Below, one piece after another: positions 39,313-50,059 of a stretch of 64,000 bases of DNA. The notes under the pieces are model-generated. The model worked only from the letters and a program-made list of their open reading frames with translations. It was not told the DNA's origin and did no database searches. The translations under genes and the position numbers were made by a program. The DNA is from Schizochytrium sp. CCTCC M209059 (lineage: Eukaryota > Sar > Bigyra > Thraustochytrida > Thraustochytriidae), in contig KN805386.1 in assembly GCA_000818945.1 (NCBI GenBank), positions 186,425 through 250,424 of the forward strand. Reading direction: 5' to 3'. Numbering within the stretch: the stretch's first letter is position 1; each line of letters starts with the position of its first letter.

Positions 39313-42132
39313 TCAAAGGTCACGAAAGCGCCGGCAGTAGTGCAAGAGGCGCTGTGAATTCGTATCTTGCGCGAACTCTTCAATGTAGTCCACAGAGGCG
39401 GCGTCAATGTGATCGATAATCAGAGTTTCGCAAACACGCGCAAGATCGTCGACACCAAAGCAGCGTGCACTTGCCAACACGGACATTACCGTCTCTGGCT
39501 GGCAAATGGCGCGATCACCACAGTAGACCCAGTAAAGTAGGGTAGAGAGCCCGCGCGGCGTCAAATTGTGCAACATGATGCGCGCGTCTTTGTTCTGCGC
39601 GTCGCCGCTCTCCTTGAATGAACCTGTAAGCAGCTTTTCGAAAAAAGGATATCTGCAGAGAATGTCCATGTTTGCGCTGCTTGCAATGGACAGGGGATCA
39701 GAACCACTGCCAGCAACATCTCCGTCGCCAACATCCTCATCGGGATCTGTAGCACCAAGGAAGATGTTATGGTCCGAAGTGTCCTCAACTGCGCGTCGCA
39801 TGTCGCGAGCAAAGGTCGATGACGGGAGTGTCGGCGCTTCGCCTGCGCTCTGATCTGCGACAAAACTACCGCTGCCGAGACTCATTCGCAACGTGCGCTG
39901 GTGACGCGCGAGCTTGCAGAGACCTTCGAGATGGGCCAGGCCCAGACGTTCCGCAACCTGCTGCAGATCGATCAGCCTATGCGGAGGACAGAAGCGTAGG
40001 TGGTCCGTGTACAAATACTCCACGAGCGCTTTGAGCACAAGGGGTGCTAGGACAAAGGGGAGGCGAACCTCGTCAAGACGCTTGCCTTCCAAAGACGCCG
40101 CTGCATGCAAGTGATGACGCAAACTAGGGCATCGCGCAAAGAGGACAAACTTGTGGCATGGCACAGAGTACTTGCGCTCGCGTTCTGCTTCCGATTCGCG
40201 CTCCTGAGTGGCAGACAGCTTTGACCTAATACGAATGTCAAAGTTGTTTTCTCGATCGGGGCGCAATTGCACCCCCGGAGTAATTGGAGCACCAGACACT
40301 TCGCCACCGGCATCGGCGCCACCGGCAAGCAGAGGCGCGTACGAGAGGGCGAACTGGCTTCCCAGCTGTTCGACAGCCACAAGAACGTGGTTTGGTCCCG
40401 CAGTGACGTGCGTAACGCGCCGACCGGCAAGGGCCTCAATGACTTGCGGCTCAGTGTATCGTGCTCCAGGGCCGTGACCCAGCACTCCGGACCCATTCCA
40501 GCCCCAGGACCACACCAGACCGTCCTTGTCGACGGCAAGGGTGTATCGCGCGGCGCTCGCGATATAGCGAACCGGAACTTGCACGGTGGTATCGGGCGCC
40601 GTGGCAGTTTCTGCACCACCCGCCTGGACTTCTGCCGCTTCGCTGTCTTGATTCGCATCACGAGCGACGGTAGCCGCACTGCAAAAGGGCCGGACAGGTC
40701 GGGGCTCGTAAAAGTGCCGCAGCAAATGTGCATATTGTAAATCGCGGCCTTCCTTGCCTCCAGCGCCATGTTGACCGTACTCCGCATGTCCCCAAGAGAA
40801 CACCTCATTAGTGTCCGTCAAGCACAGCGAGTGGTATTCGCCCGCCGCAATTTGCGTCACCTTAATACCAGCATTTGCGAGCTTGTCGACTCGGTTGGGT
40901 ACGAGACGCTCCACCGTGGTGGCGCCAATGCCGAGCTGACCAAAGGTGTTGACGCCAAAGGCCCAAATCTCGCCCGCATCGGTAAGCGCCAGAGTATGCG
41001 AGCTGCCGCACACGACATCAGATACTGCGATGTCCGCAAGAACGCCAACGACAGGGCCAAATTCTGCGCGACTGAAGCGATGGCCGGTACCGAGCTGCCC
41101 GCGATCGTTGTATCCCTTGGTCAGGATCTCGCCTTGCGTGGTGAGGACCACCACGTGAGCTGCGCCGAGACTGACTTTAGCAGCCTTGCGCAGACCCAGA
41201 CTCGCGGCGCGCAACGGTGACTGCACGACCTTGCGCCGCGAGCGCAGATTGACCACACCATTGCGTTGCGCCATTTGCTGGGCGGGGGCGAGTTCCTTTT
41301 CCCGCGCACGATGCTTCGCTTCAATTTCGCGCTCTTCTTCAGTCATGTCTTCGAAATTCTTGGCATGAAAGGCGCGGCTTTCCTCGTCGAGGAATTCATC
41401 CGTGTCCGCGCGAGCAGCAGACGCTCCGGTCGCGCTACTCGTGGTCGCGCCGCCGTCTTCGTCGGGTCGGATGCCCGAGCGCGAGCTGAGGTAGCGAATG
41501 GTAGACTCACGCACGAGACGCTTGACACGATCCGAATAGTACCGGTTCGGCTGCAGACCGTGCACCTCGATCGAAGCAGCCTCCGCGTCGTCGGCGGGTG
41601 GGCAAAAGTGCACGAGTCCCCATTCATAGAGCTCGCCGTCCTCGGTGATGGCCGCCGAGGCAGTATGTCCCGACGCCACGCTTACTACGCGGCGGGAGAC
41701 GAGAGGGCCGCCAACGAGTCCTGGAGCATTATCGGCGGTGGCTTTGCGGCCGAGCTGGCCCTGATTGTTGACGCCGCAGCTGTGCAAGTTCCCGAATTCG
41801 TCCAAGATCATGGAAAACTTTTCTCCTGCCGAGACTTGAACGACGCCCTGGGCCTCAAAAGGGTCAATGATCCTAGGATCTCTTTCCTCAACGAGCGCGC
41901 CATGGCTCTTGAATCCGAGTTCACGATCCCTGTTTTGGCCCCACCCCATCAACGTCCCGGCTTCCGCACCTTGGATACTTTCAATCGCGATCGCCTGCAT
42001 CGCGGCGGAGATCTGGTCTTCTTGATCGGCTGCGACCTTTACGCTCAACTCTGCTTCCTCCACCTCCTTCCCGCCCTTGGTCGCCCCGATCTCCAAGTCG
42101 CTCGTCTCCTTGCTATCGTCGCGCGTCGCCAT
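39313..42132 (-). CDS. RCC1-repeat protein with two C-terminal BTB domains
   Basis: 939 residues from ATG 42132. Residues about 55-590 hold RCC1 repeats, visible as G-x-x-x-x-G-Q-L-G and V-x-x-x-S-x-G-x-x-H-x-x-A-x-T-x-x-G-x-x-x-x-W-G: for example G-V-N-N-Q-G-Q-L-G, G-Y-N-D-R-G-Q-L-G-T-G, G-V-N-T-F-G-Q-L-G-I-G and W-S-W-G-W-N-G-S-G-V-L-G. They should form a seven-bladed propeller with a long insert near 195-295. A BTB domain starts near 650 (V-P-C-H-K-F-V-L-F-A-R-C-P) and a second near 820 (F-F-E-K-L-L-T-G-S-F ... L-Y-W-V-Y-C-G-D). RCC1-BTB proteins commonly act as ubiquitin-ligase adaptors; the target is unknown. GCAA/GCAC repeats lie 110-180 bp upstream of the start. Confidence 0.92.
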   Translation of the reverse strand: MATRDDSKETSDLEIGATKGGKEVEEAELSVKVAADQEDQISAAMQAIAIESIQGAEAGTLMGWGQNRDRELGFKSHGALVEERDPRIIDPFEAQGVVQVSAGEKFSMILDEFGNLHSCGVNNQGQLGRKATADNAPGLVGGPLVSRRVVSVASGHTASAAITEDGELYEWGLVHFCPPADDAEAASIEVHGLQPNRYYSDRVKRLVRESTIRYLSSRSGIRPDEDGGATTSSATGASAARADTDEFLDEESRAFHAKNFEDMTEEEREIEAKHRAREKELAPAQQMAQRNGVVNLRSRRKVVQSPLRAASLGLRKAAKVSLGAAHVVVLTTQGEILTKGYNDRGQLGTGHRFSRAEFGPVVGVLADIAVSDVVCGSSHTLALTDAGEIWAFGVNTFGQLGIGATTVERLVPNRVDKLANAGIKVTQIAAGEYHSLCLTDTNEVFSWGHAEYGQHGAGGKEGRDLQYAHLLRHFYEPRPVRPFCSAATVARDANQDSEAAEVQAGGAETATAPDTTVQVPVRYIASAARYTLAVDKDGLVWSWGWNGSGVLGHGPGARYTEPQVIEALAGRRVTHVTAGPNHVLVAVEQLGSQFALSYAPLLAGGADAGGEVSGAPITPGVQLRPDRENNFDIRIRSKLSATQERESEAERERKYSVPCHKFVLFARCPSLRHHLHAAASLEGKRLDEVRLPFVLAPLVLKALVEYLYTDHLRFCPPHRLIDLQQVAERLGLAHLEGLCKLARHQRTLRMSLGSGSFVADQSAGEAPTLPSSTFARDMRRAVEDTSDHNIFLGATDPDEDVGDGDVAGSGSDPLSIASSANMDILCRYPFFEKLLTGSFKESGDAQNKDARIMLHNLTPRGLSTLLYWVYCGDRAICQPETVMSVLASARCFGVDDLARVCETLIIDHIDAASVDYIEEFAQDTNSQRLLHYCRRFRDL

Positions 42133-42274
42133 GGTGCCGAGATATTGTTGTCCTTGTGCACGTCGTCCTTGTGCACGTCCAACTTCTTTTTCTTCTCTGT
42201 AGACCGCCGGCGAGACCGATCAACGAATCGATCAATCGGGATCCACCGTCCGCGTGCGTGCTTGCTTGCTTGCG

Positions 42275-42305
<31 letters not shown>

Positions 42306-42900
42306 GTGCGTGCTTGCTCGCGTGCGTGTGTTGCTGCGAGGAGGATCCGGGTTTGCCTTGCTCTGCAAAGCGAGCGAGCGAGCGAAGGAAGCAAGGAAGC
42401 AAGTCTTCGTGTTAAAGGCTGCAGAACGCAAAATCGCCGCTCCGGCACGGCACGTGCGCGGCACGGTCGGCCGGATCTGCTCCATAGCTCTCTAGTATTC
42501 TAGCGTGGCACGCTGCCACGACCGTCTCCACGTCGCGACCGTCTCCACGTGGAGAGACCTCGCGAGGTCTTTGGATTTCGAGGAAAGACGCCTGCCAGCA
42601 GCAAGCAAGCCTGTCTGTCATTTGCGCTGCAGGAGTTGGCAGCGGAGGGGAAGAGACGCGAGCGATGCGAACGAAGTTCTCTTGCGAGTCCCAAGTCGAA
42701 CCCGCTGAAGCGCGCGAAAAAGCGTCGAGATGCTCGGCAAGAGCATAACGCGCACGCAAAGAAGGATGGGAGGGTTGGAAAGTTGGTTGACTGTTTCGAA
42801 TAGATTCAGGGCTAGAAATGTGGCGGGATGGTAGTTAAAAAAATTCAACAAGAGCGGCCACTGCTTGCTTGTGGCTCACAAACTTGTCGCTGGAGACGGT
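42133..42900. other. Spacer with GCAA-type microsatellite
   Basis: 0.77 kb between two minus-strand genes. Tetranucleotide TGCT/TGCG repeats (about 42256-42318; GCAA on the RCC1-BTB sense strand) lie in that gene's leader. No gene is seen. Confidence 0.5.
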
Positions 42901-43134
42901 CTATTTGGTCTTGCGCTTGGGCGGCGGCGGCGGCGGAGGCGGCCGCGGCGGAGGCGGAGGCGGCGCGCTTGGGGGCATTGGCGGTCTGAAAGGAGCACTC
43001 GGCCCGCCCTGCTGCCACGTCTGGCCCATGTGCATGCCAGGCTGCATCATCATGCCGGGCTGCATCATCATGCCCGGATACGGTTGATGCTGATGTTGCA
43101 TCTGATGCGGATGCTGCTGATGTTGCTGCTGATG

Positions 43135-43183
<49 letters not shown>

Positions 43184-44766
43184 GGAGGCATGCCCATGGG
43201 CGGTGGCACGCCCATGGGCGGCGGCATGCCCATGGGCGGAGGCACGCCCGCAGGGATTTTCGGAGCCTGCGTGGAAGGCTGGGCCGGCCCAGCAGGTGAG
43301 GATGCAATTGGTGCTGGCGACTGCTGCGAATGCGAGTGCGAATGCGAATGCGTACTCGTGTGCCCATTTGATGACGGCCCTCCAGAGGCCGCAGCATCGG
43401 TCTGCGCAGTCGCAGGAGTTGGAGCCACTGGAGGCTGAGGCCGCGACGAGGAAGGCGCCGCGCTCCCCCGCGGCTTGTCGACTTTTACGCCAAGATCCTC
43501 CATGAATTCGGAGAATCCTTCATCGAGACGCGCCTGCTCGCGATCCTTGTCGTGACCATCCTCACCTCCTGTACCACCAGGAGCATTGTCGCCGCGCATG
43601 TTGCGACGAGGACAATCACTCGTAGGATGAGAACCGTCGCCACAAATGGCACAGCGCACATTGGATCGTTGAAAGTTGCGGTCCGCCTCCGCCTTGGGAC
43701 ACTCCCAGTGACGATGACCCGGCATGCCACAGTTGCTGCAGTGATGCGACTCGCGAAGAGTGCCGTTGATCATAGCAAGCTCACGCAGTTGGTCTTGTTT
43801 GTGTTTGTTAATACTGTCGTCGAGCGGACGCAAAAGCTCCTCGACCATCTCGACGGCCTTTTCCACCTTGGCGGGATCAAAGCTTTGAATGAGAACATGA
43901 AGATCGTCGTCAAGGTCATCCTGGTCGCGACGGTCGCGACGCCCGCGGCCCTCCTTGACACTGCCCCTACCACGAATGGCGACCTTGGCCCCGGACTCGG
44001 CCTCGAGACGCTTTTGTGTGTTTCCACGGGGGCCAAGAATGAGACCGATAAAGTTATAATTTGGAAAGTCCTTGACGGGAACGTAGACTTTGCGTTTGAT
44101 CATCTGCCCGCGGCCACCAGAAAACCGTGCAGACGAAGGGTTTAGCGCGATGAGCTCCCCCTGAAGCTTGGCGCGCTCTCCCTCCAGGCGAGCGCGCATT
44201 CTCACCTCTCGGGTGTTGGTGCGCTTTCCGTTGCGATCATATTGCGGCTCGGGCGACGGACTACGGTTTGGGTTCGACTCTTCGCGCCTTGCGTCGTCGC
44301 GCACGTTTCGAAGTTTGCGATCAACTGATGCCATCCGCAACTTGAGAATCATGAGGTTCTCTTCCCGGAGGACATCCTTTGAGGGCTCTTTGGGTGGGCC
44401 CCAGCGCGTCCGGCGTTTACCCGTTATTCCATCGCCGGTAGAATCTGCGGCGTTGGTGTTTTGGGCCTGATCATCGGCATCGTCTTCAGACCCCCAGCGA
44501 GGCCGCTTGCGAGGCTCGGCGTCTTGCGGCCGGCCGATCTCCGTCGCATGGCGGTTCTCCGAGCGCTGGTACGCCTTGCGGACTTTGTCAAATTGCGGCC
44601 AGGACGCGAGTTCTCTGGATATGATGGGAAAATCCTGGCACTCGCGACGCAGGCCATCCATATCGTCCTCGGCGAGGCCATTGTACCACGTCTTGAGCGG
44701 CACGAAGATCTGCTTTGCCAATGCCTCGCGCTCGGCAGCCTCTTCGCGTTTGCTTTGCTCGTCCAT
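42901..44766 (-). CDS. SF1: Splicing factor 1 / branchpoint-binding protein
   Basis: 621 residues from ATG 44766. It recognises the intron branchpoint during early spliceosome assembly. The domain order is canonical: U2AF-ligand-type K-R-x-R-W-G motifs (two, near 92 and 122), a helix-hairpin segment, R-S-P-S-P-E-P-x-Y with G-K-R-x-N-T-R-E, a KH/QUA2 domain (about 220-320) with L-G-P-R-G-N-T-Q-K-R-L-E and G-R-G-S-V-K-E-G, and two CCHC zinc knuckles (about 340-353 and 366-379). A Pro-rich tail with a Gln run (about 528-543), M-G-x-P-P-P-M-G repeats and a final poly-Pro, Lys-rich end follows. Human SF1 has one tryptophan ULM; the second is notable. It is divergent with CWC15, another spliceosome gene. 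Confidence 0.95.
43136..43183. repeat. CAG/CTG triplet run inside SF1
   Basis: About 15 near-uninterrupted triplets encode the poly-Gln tract of SF1 on the minus strand. Length variation between strains is likely. Confidence 0.9.
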
Positions 44767-45313
44767 CCTTGCACAGCCAACGCGAAAGGCGTGCGTGCCC
44801 CCGTACGATGCAGCAGATCCTCTTGCTCCTTAAAGCAGCAGCTGCAGCAGCCACACGAGCGCAAGCGCGAGCCCGAGCTGCTACAACGCCGCGCCGCGCC
44901 ACCCGTTCTCGCGGGCGCGGAGCTCTCCTTTTCTCGAGGCGCGAGCGCGACGCCGCGCAGCTGACGCGCGGCGCGACACGTCGGGTGCACCGGACTCGCG
45001 CGGGGCCGCCGCGCACCGAGGTCTCGCGCGCGCGCCCAAAAGCGGTCTGCCGGCACCGGCGGCAGAGCCGCGAGCGACTCGTGGCAGGCGAGATATAGAT
45101 AGCGAAAGGCACGGAAAGGTAAAAGCAAAAGCAAAAGCAAAAGCAAAAGAGCAAAAGCAAAACCAACCGCGCACGAGGCTGGCCGGCAGCCCAGCTCCGA
45201 CACCTCGCCGGCGGCGCTCGTGCGCGACGCGCAGGCAGCTAGGCAGCCAGGCGCGGAGACCGGGCGGCGGCGCGCGTGGATCCGTCTGAGCAGGCGGACT
45301 CGCGCTCGGGAGG
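44767..45313. promoter_or_regulatory. Shared divergent promoter region of SF1 and CWC15
   Basis: The 547 bases between the two ATGs must hold both promoters. Next to CWC15 is a hexanucleotide GCAAAA array (about 45119-45165). Its promoter role is positional inference; no TATA-like or initiator element was identified. Confidence 0.5.
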
Positions 45314-46090
45314 ATGGCGCACTCGCACTTGCCGACGTGGAAAGCGGCGCAGGCGACGGGCGACACCTTCGACAAGGGCAACTTCCGCACGGGAGGCGTC
45401 GGCAGCGCGCAGCGCAGCCGCAAGGACGCAACCGGGTACACCAAGCTCAAGCTGCGGCAGGCAGAACAGCTCGAGACGGACGCTTCGCTCGAGGACCTCG
45501 AGCGACGAGAGCTTGCTGCCGTCAAGACTGACGTCCTTCGCGTTGCCGATGCCGAAAAGGACAAGGACACGGGCGCGGGCGTGAGGGAGAAAAGGATAAT
45601 AACAGAGGTCAAGGATGGCGGTGGTGGCGCCAAAGGAAAACGCAAAGAAGAGGAAGAAGAAGGAGATGAGGATGATGATCTCGCGCAATTCGACGACAAG
45701 GACGACGAGGTCTCGAGCGCCTCAGAAGACGAGAACGGCTCGGACGACAACGACGACGACGATGATGACTCGGACTCAGACTCGGACGACGAAGAAGAGC
45801 TTGCCCGAGAGCTGGAGCGCATCAAGAAAGAGCGACAAGAGGAGGCCGCGCGCAAGCAGGCCGAAGAGGAGGAAATCTCGGCAAAAGCACGAAGACAAGA
45901 GGCCATGCTTTCAGACTCAGCTTCTATCGCTTCGGGTGCAACTGCTTCAACGACCCTCAAGCGACGATGGGACGCCGACGTGGTGTTTCAAAACCAGGCC
46001 CGCGGGGAGCAGGCGCCCAAGAAGAGATTTATCAACGATACGCTACGCAACGACTTTCATAGAGCCTTCTTGAAGAAATACATTCCGTGA
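45314..46090 (+). CDS. CWC15: Spliceosome-associated protein Cwc15
   Basis: 258 residues from ATG 45314. The N-terminus (M-A-H-S-H-L-P-T-W-K-A-A, then T-K-L-K-L-R-Q) and C-terminus (R-W-D-A-D-V-V-F-x-N-Q-A-R-G and F-I-N-D-T-L-R-N-D-F-H-R-x-F-L-K-K-Y-I) are the conserved ends of Cwc15, a Prp19/NTC-associated protein near the spliceosome active site. The middle is an acidic Asp/Glu tract (about 115-160) followed by a charged helix (E-E-L-A-R-E-L-E-R-I-K-K-E-R). Length and order fit the family. A short terminal gap follows the gene. Confidence 0.95.
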   Translation: MAHSHLPTWKAAQATGDTFDKGNFRTGGVGSAQRSRKDATGYTKLKLRQAEQLETDASLEDLERRELAAVKTDVLRVADAEKDKDTGAGVREKRIITEVKDGGGGAKGKRKEEEEEGDEDDDLAQFDDKDDEVSSASEDENGSDDNDDDDDDSDSDSDDEEELARELERIKKERQEEAARKQAEEEEISAKARRQEAMLSDSASIASGATASTTLKRRWDADVVFQNQARGEQAPKKRFINDTLRNDFHRAFLKKYIP

Positions 46091-46171
46091 ACATCCATCC
46101 ACCGAGTGAGCGAGCAAGTGACTGCCCATTGTTTGATGGGACAGCACTGCGCGCCGCGGCTCAGCTCGGCT

Positions 46172-46237
46172 NNNNNNNNNNNNNNNNNNNNNNNNNNNNN
46201 NNNNNNNNNNNNNNNNNNNNNNNNNNNNNNNNNNNNN
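46172..46237. other. Assembly gap (66 N)
   Basis: Lies between the convergent 3' ends of CWC15 and the next gene, 28 bases before the latter's stop codon. Confidence 0.99.
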
Positions 46238-46264
46238 AGGGGCACGGTCATTGTTGTAACGAAT

Positions 46265-47839
46265 TTAGCTATCCTGGAAGCCAAGTTTCTCCAGGCGCGC
46301 GCGGTGCGTGTTGGAGATCTTCATGAGCTCTTGCTGGAACGAGGGCACCTGCTGGTACTTGAGCACGGCCGCGTGTAACAAATCCTGTGCGCGTTGTAAA
46401 GAATAAACAAGATCGAAAAAGTCAGTTTTCCTCCATTCTCTTTCCTGCTCACCTGTGTGAATGCAGTTGCCGAGACCCTCTCTTGTCCACTCCGCTCTCT
46501 TCTGCACCAACCCCGCCCTCTCCTCGTCTTTACCTCATCCAGTCTGTAAAGTCTTATAATGAGAAGCGACCGACTGATTGTGGACCCGTGATCATACCCA
46601 AACAGTGGAGGAGTCACTGTGCAGGTTCACTAGTAGGACCTTCAATCTAACGCTCAGTAATTATGGACAACACGTGAGAAGCGCGTCGACCATACTCAAA
46701 CTGGCGTAGCTGTAGTTGTAGTTGCATCGTATTTATTCGTGGCGCGGCGTGGTGTTGCATGACGTGACGGAATGAATACCTTTCCGATCCGACGAAGCGA
46801 TGCCTAACTCCACAAATGCTCTCCCCCTCTCTCTTTCCCTCTTTCTCTTTCTCTCTCTCTCATCTCGTCACGGTCTTTACAACAGAAGGAGATACCAGGG
46901 TCCGGATTGCAGAATTAATCAAGTCGTCATCGGTGCCAAGCTGATGGGCCTGGCGTCGGGATGTAACGTGTGTGATTGTGTTCTCTTCATCCCCATCATC
47001 ATCTCACTTCTTACTTGAGGGGTGCTGGGTTGTACAGTCCCGCCCCGACATGACAAAGAAAGGCCTTCTCCACGCTTCTCCCACGTTCTCTCTCTCTTGT
47101 CTCTGAAACTCTCACGTACCTCGCTAATGTTGTGCTTGCTGTGGACCTCGGCGCGGACGCGTCCGACGCGATCGAGGTAGCGCTGCTGGAGCTCAGCCTT
47201 GAACTCGGTCGAGTCCGGGGCCAGGCCCGAGTCGGCGAGCTCCTTGTGGATGCTCTCGAGGACAATGTTGACGCCATCCATGGTCTCGGACATGATCTGG
47301 AGCACCTTTTCCATGGTGACCTCTTTTGGGACCTCGGGGAGCTGAGTTTGCTGCTGGCCGGTGACGGCCTTAAACAGGCGCTTGAGCTTGACGAGCGTCT
47401 TGTTGAAGTCCTCGTCGTCCTCGTAGTACTTGGTCGCCTGGCGAACCTCTTCCTCGGTGGTGTTGTTTTCCTTGTACACGGTCTGCTCGACCTCGGCCAT
47501 GGCCTGACGAAACTGGGTCATCAGGTACTGCTCCATCTCCTCGTGCGAGATCTGCTTGCCGCGGCTCTCCACGGACATGCGCACCTTTTGCTCGTGCTCT
47601 GCCAGATTCATGACAACCATTTGCATCATACCGGTGATGCGCTCAAAGATGCGGATCATGGCCTCTTTGCCCAGCTTGGGCTTGTCGCCAGCGCCTTCAC
47701 CCTCGGCGCTGGAGGCGCCCTCGCTTGCGGCGGCCTTCTTGCTGCCCGCGGGGCGCGTCAAAAGATACAGGAGTCCGGCGGTCAGGACGGCCACACCGGC
47801 CGCCATGCCCACGGCCACGGCCTTACTGGACGACGACAT
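46265..47839 (-). CDS. Membrane-anchored helical protein, two exons
   Basis: Exon 1 is 47839-47120 and exon 2 is 46384-46265, joined across a 735-nt GT-AG intron (donor GAG|GTACGT, acceptor CACAG|GAT, phase 0) to give 279 residues. A membrane helix at about 7-28 is followed by Ala/Glu-rich linker and charged, helical sequence with M-M-Q-M-V-V-M-N-L-A, E-V-E-Q-T-V-Y-K-E-N-N and a final exon reading L-L-H-A-A-V-L-K-Y-Q-Q-V-P. I do not recognise the family. Reading exon 1 alone would add an artefactual tail and miss the true C-terminus. The leader is CAG- and CACCAG-repeat rich. It is probably anchored by its N-terminus with a cytosolic or lumenal body. Confidence 0.72.
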
Positions 47840-48730
47840 TATCTTCTTTTTTCTTTTCTTTTCTTTGCTGCTGCTGCTGCTGCTGCGAGCGCTTTCTCTT
47901 CTTGCTGAGGTTGGTGCTGGTGCTGGTGCTGGTGCTGCAGCACGAGCGCCTTGTGCTTCGCAAGGTCGGTCGCTCTCTTGCGACGCCTTGCCTGGAAAGT
48001 GACGCGGACGGGCGGGCAGGCGGGCGGACGAGCCCTCGGACACGGAGCGGCGCGGCGCGGACGGGACTGCCGAGCTACGGCCTCGCGGCGGCGGTCGGAG
48101 GCTGGCTGCGCGGTGGCGGCGGCGACTGAGAATCAATCAGTCGATCGTGTGGTTGGATGCGCGTCTGCCCGCTCCGCCTTTCCTCCGCTCTCTCCCTTTT
48201 ATCCCAGGCCACCAACCCTGGCCTCTGAAAACCCGCGCACCGGACCCCGTAACATTTTGCTCTTCTATCACTATTGTCTCCATCTGTGTCTTGTGGCCGT
48301 CATTTTTCGCACAAAAGACTAGGTTTACGAATACATACGCAAGGATGTGAATTTCGCATAGTCTTGTAAGAATTGCGTGATAGCGCGAGAGTTCGCGGAA
48401 GCTCCGTGCGACCAGGTGACATTATAATTAGTAAAATACCTGTAATGTTGTCGGGTCTGGTGGCACGCGAAGGATTCGACGCCGCGGTCGCGAAGGTCTT
48501 GGAGTTTCTTTTCACTCGCTTTGACCGCTTTTGATTGGTGAAGAAGCCCTTCTTCATCAAGACAAGCTGAGGCCCGGGCTGCTTTACTGCTGCGTTCCAT
48601 CGCTCGCCACGCTCTCAAGAACAACCTGTATCTCACAGTCCGAGTCCGAGTCCGAGTCTGAGTCCGAGCCCGAGTCAGTATAATTTAGCACTTCAATGCC
48701 TGAACAAGACTTGGATTGGAGTGGAGTCGA

Positions 48731-48756
48731 AATGGAATGGAATGGAATGGAATGGA
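48731..48756. repeat. GGAAT pentanucleotide repeat
   Basis: About four GGAAT units with TGGAATGGAA phase. Short and intergenic. Confidence 0.85.
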
Positions 48757-49038
48757 CGCAGAGCAGGCTGGCCCGCCAAGCAGAGACGGGCGCAGGGTCA
48801 CAAGGCTGCGACTCCACCCCGCGGCGGTCTCTTCCCTTATCTTCCAGCCGGCGATGACGTTTCGCCTGCATGGCTGCTGCTGCGGCAGCGATGCTCGGCT
48901 CCGCTCCGCTCTTTACATTAGGCCTAGCTGATTGCAGCTGCAGCTGCGTGTCCGCCCGCGATCCGATCTTTTTTCGGCTGGCTGCTGATCCTGGCATGGA
49001 GTGGCTGCCCTTGACCATCGATCATTGAATGATGATCA

Positions 49039-49284
49039 TTAATAGCGTTGTAGCCGAGGATCGAGTTTCTTGAGCTGCTGCAGCTGCTCTCTCGCGGACG
49101 CCCGAGTCTTCTTCTTCTTCTTCTTCTTCTTCTTCTGTGGCTGCTGTCTGACAGTGAGATCAACCCATGCGCGCCCCTTCACGCTGGTCCAGCCGTCGCA
49201 GACGACGAGCACTATATCACCGACGACATGACAGCTCCGAGAGACTTCGCCTCGCCATTTAAGTAAAGATCCTTGCCTTCGCAT
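49039..49284 (-). CDS. Possible small Lys-rich protein
   Basis: ATG 49284 to TAA gives 81 residues. The first half looks like ordinary protein (R-S-C-H-V-V-G-D-I-V-L-V-V-C-D-G-W), followed by nine Lys from a CTT run and a helical end (R-E-Q-L-Q-Q-L-K-K-L-D-P-R-L). A Glu-rich minus frame lies just upstream, encoded by CCT runs. It may be an exon of a larger gene, or chance. Confidence 0.25.
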   Translation of the reverse strand: MRRQGSLLKWRGEVSRSCHVVGDIVLVVCDGWTSVKGRAWVDLTVRQQPQKKKKKKKKKTRASAREQLQQLKKLDPRLQRY

Positions 49285-50059
49285 CCACCCATCATCGATT
49301 CCGCCTCGCTCTCAACATTGACCTTGTCGCACGTATAGAAAGTATAGTATACTCCTCCTCCTCCTCCTCCTCCTCCTCCTCCTCCTCGTCCTCGTCCTTA
49401 GACATCCACAAACATCCTGAAGACGACAAACGTGGCTGTGCTTTCCTTCTTCCTCCTCCTCCTCCTCCTCCTCCTCGTCCACCATGGCGCTCTCCAAGTC
49501 GTGTGATCGTCATCGCGTTCTTCCCTGGAAAGACGGCGGGAATGAATGCCATGCTTTTCCCTTAGCGTGGCCGTGCGTGCCGAGGTGATACGTAGGCCGA
49601 GTGTTACTAGGCCAGCATGATGCTCTCAATGGCAGCGGCCAATGTGACGAGGGCGATCGAGATCGAATCGATCGATCGATCGACGCCGCACAGGCGGCCA
49701 AACCCGAGAGACGCCAGCCAGCCCGAGACAGACAACAGGTGCGTGCGACGCGCGGGAGAGGGGGAGGGAGGACGCGAAGGCCGGAGGCGCGCTCGCGAGC
49801 CCGCCTTGCGAGGCAGGCAGCGAGCGCCGCGTCTTGCGAGAAAGAGGCCAGGATGATGGTGATGGAGGAGGAGGGGCGATCGTGCGGCTGCGCAGAAGGC
49901 ATGGCCGGCCATCTTGGACACGACGAGGAGGGGCGAGAAGGAGAGGCGATGCGGCGAGAAGAGGCGCGGGAAATTGAGCACAGCACCGCGCGAGGGAGAA
50001 AGGGAGCGAGAGGCTGACGCTGAAGGAAATCGCAGTAGAGAATTACAAAAGCACAGATC

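Larger units (their letters stand above)
47840..50059. other. Long repeat-rich spacer
   Basis: 2.2 kb between divergent genes. It holds CTG/GCTGGT repeats (47868-47940), GAGTCC hexamers (48637-48678), GGAAT pentamers (48731-48756), CTT and CCT triplet runs (49107-49135, 49350-49388, 49448-49478), a GATC-rich run (about 49660-49684) and the T-poor leader of APS kinase (from about 49690). Two weak small minus-strand frames are mentioned elsewhere. Confidence 0.45.

Noticed and set aside
41266..42495. 409-residue plus-strand frame over the RCC1-BTB gene
   Set aside because: Antisense shadow of RCC1 repeats, extended through the microsatellite leader.
48300..49018. Overlapping minus-strand frames near 48.3-49.0 kb
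   Set aside because: Short, overlapping in different frames, with hexamer-repeat translations (D-S-D-S-D-S). No consistent splice pattern could be built.
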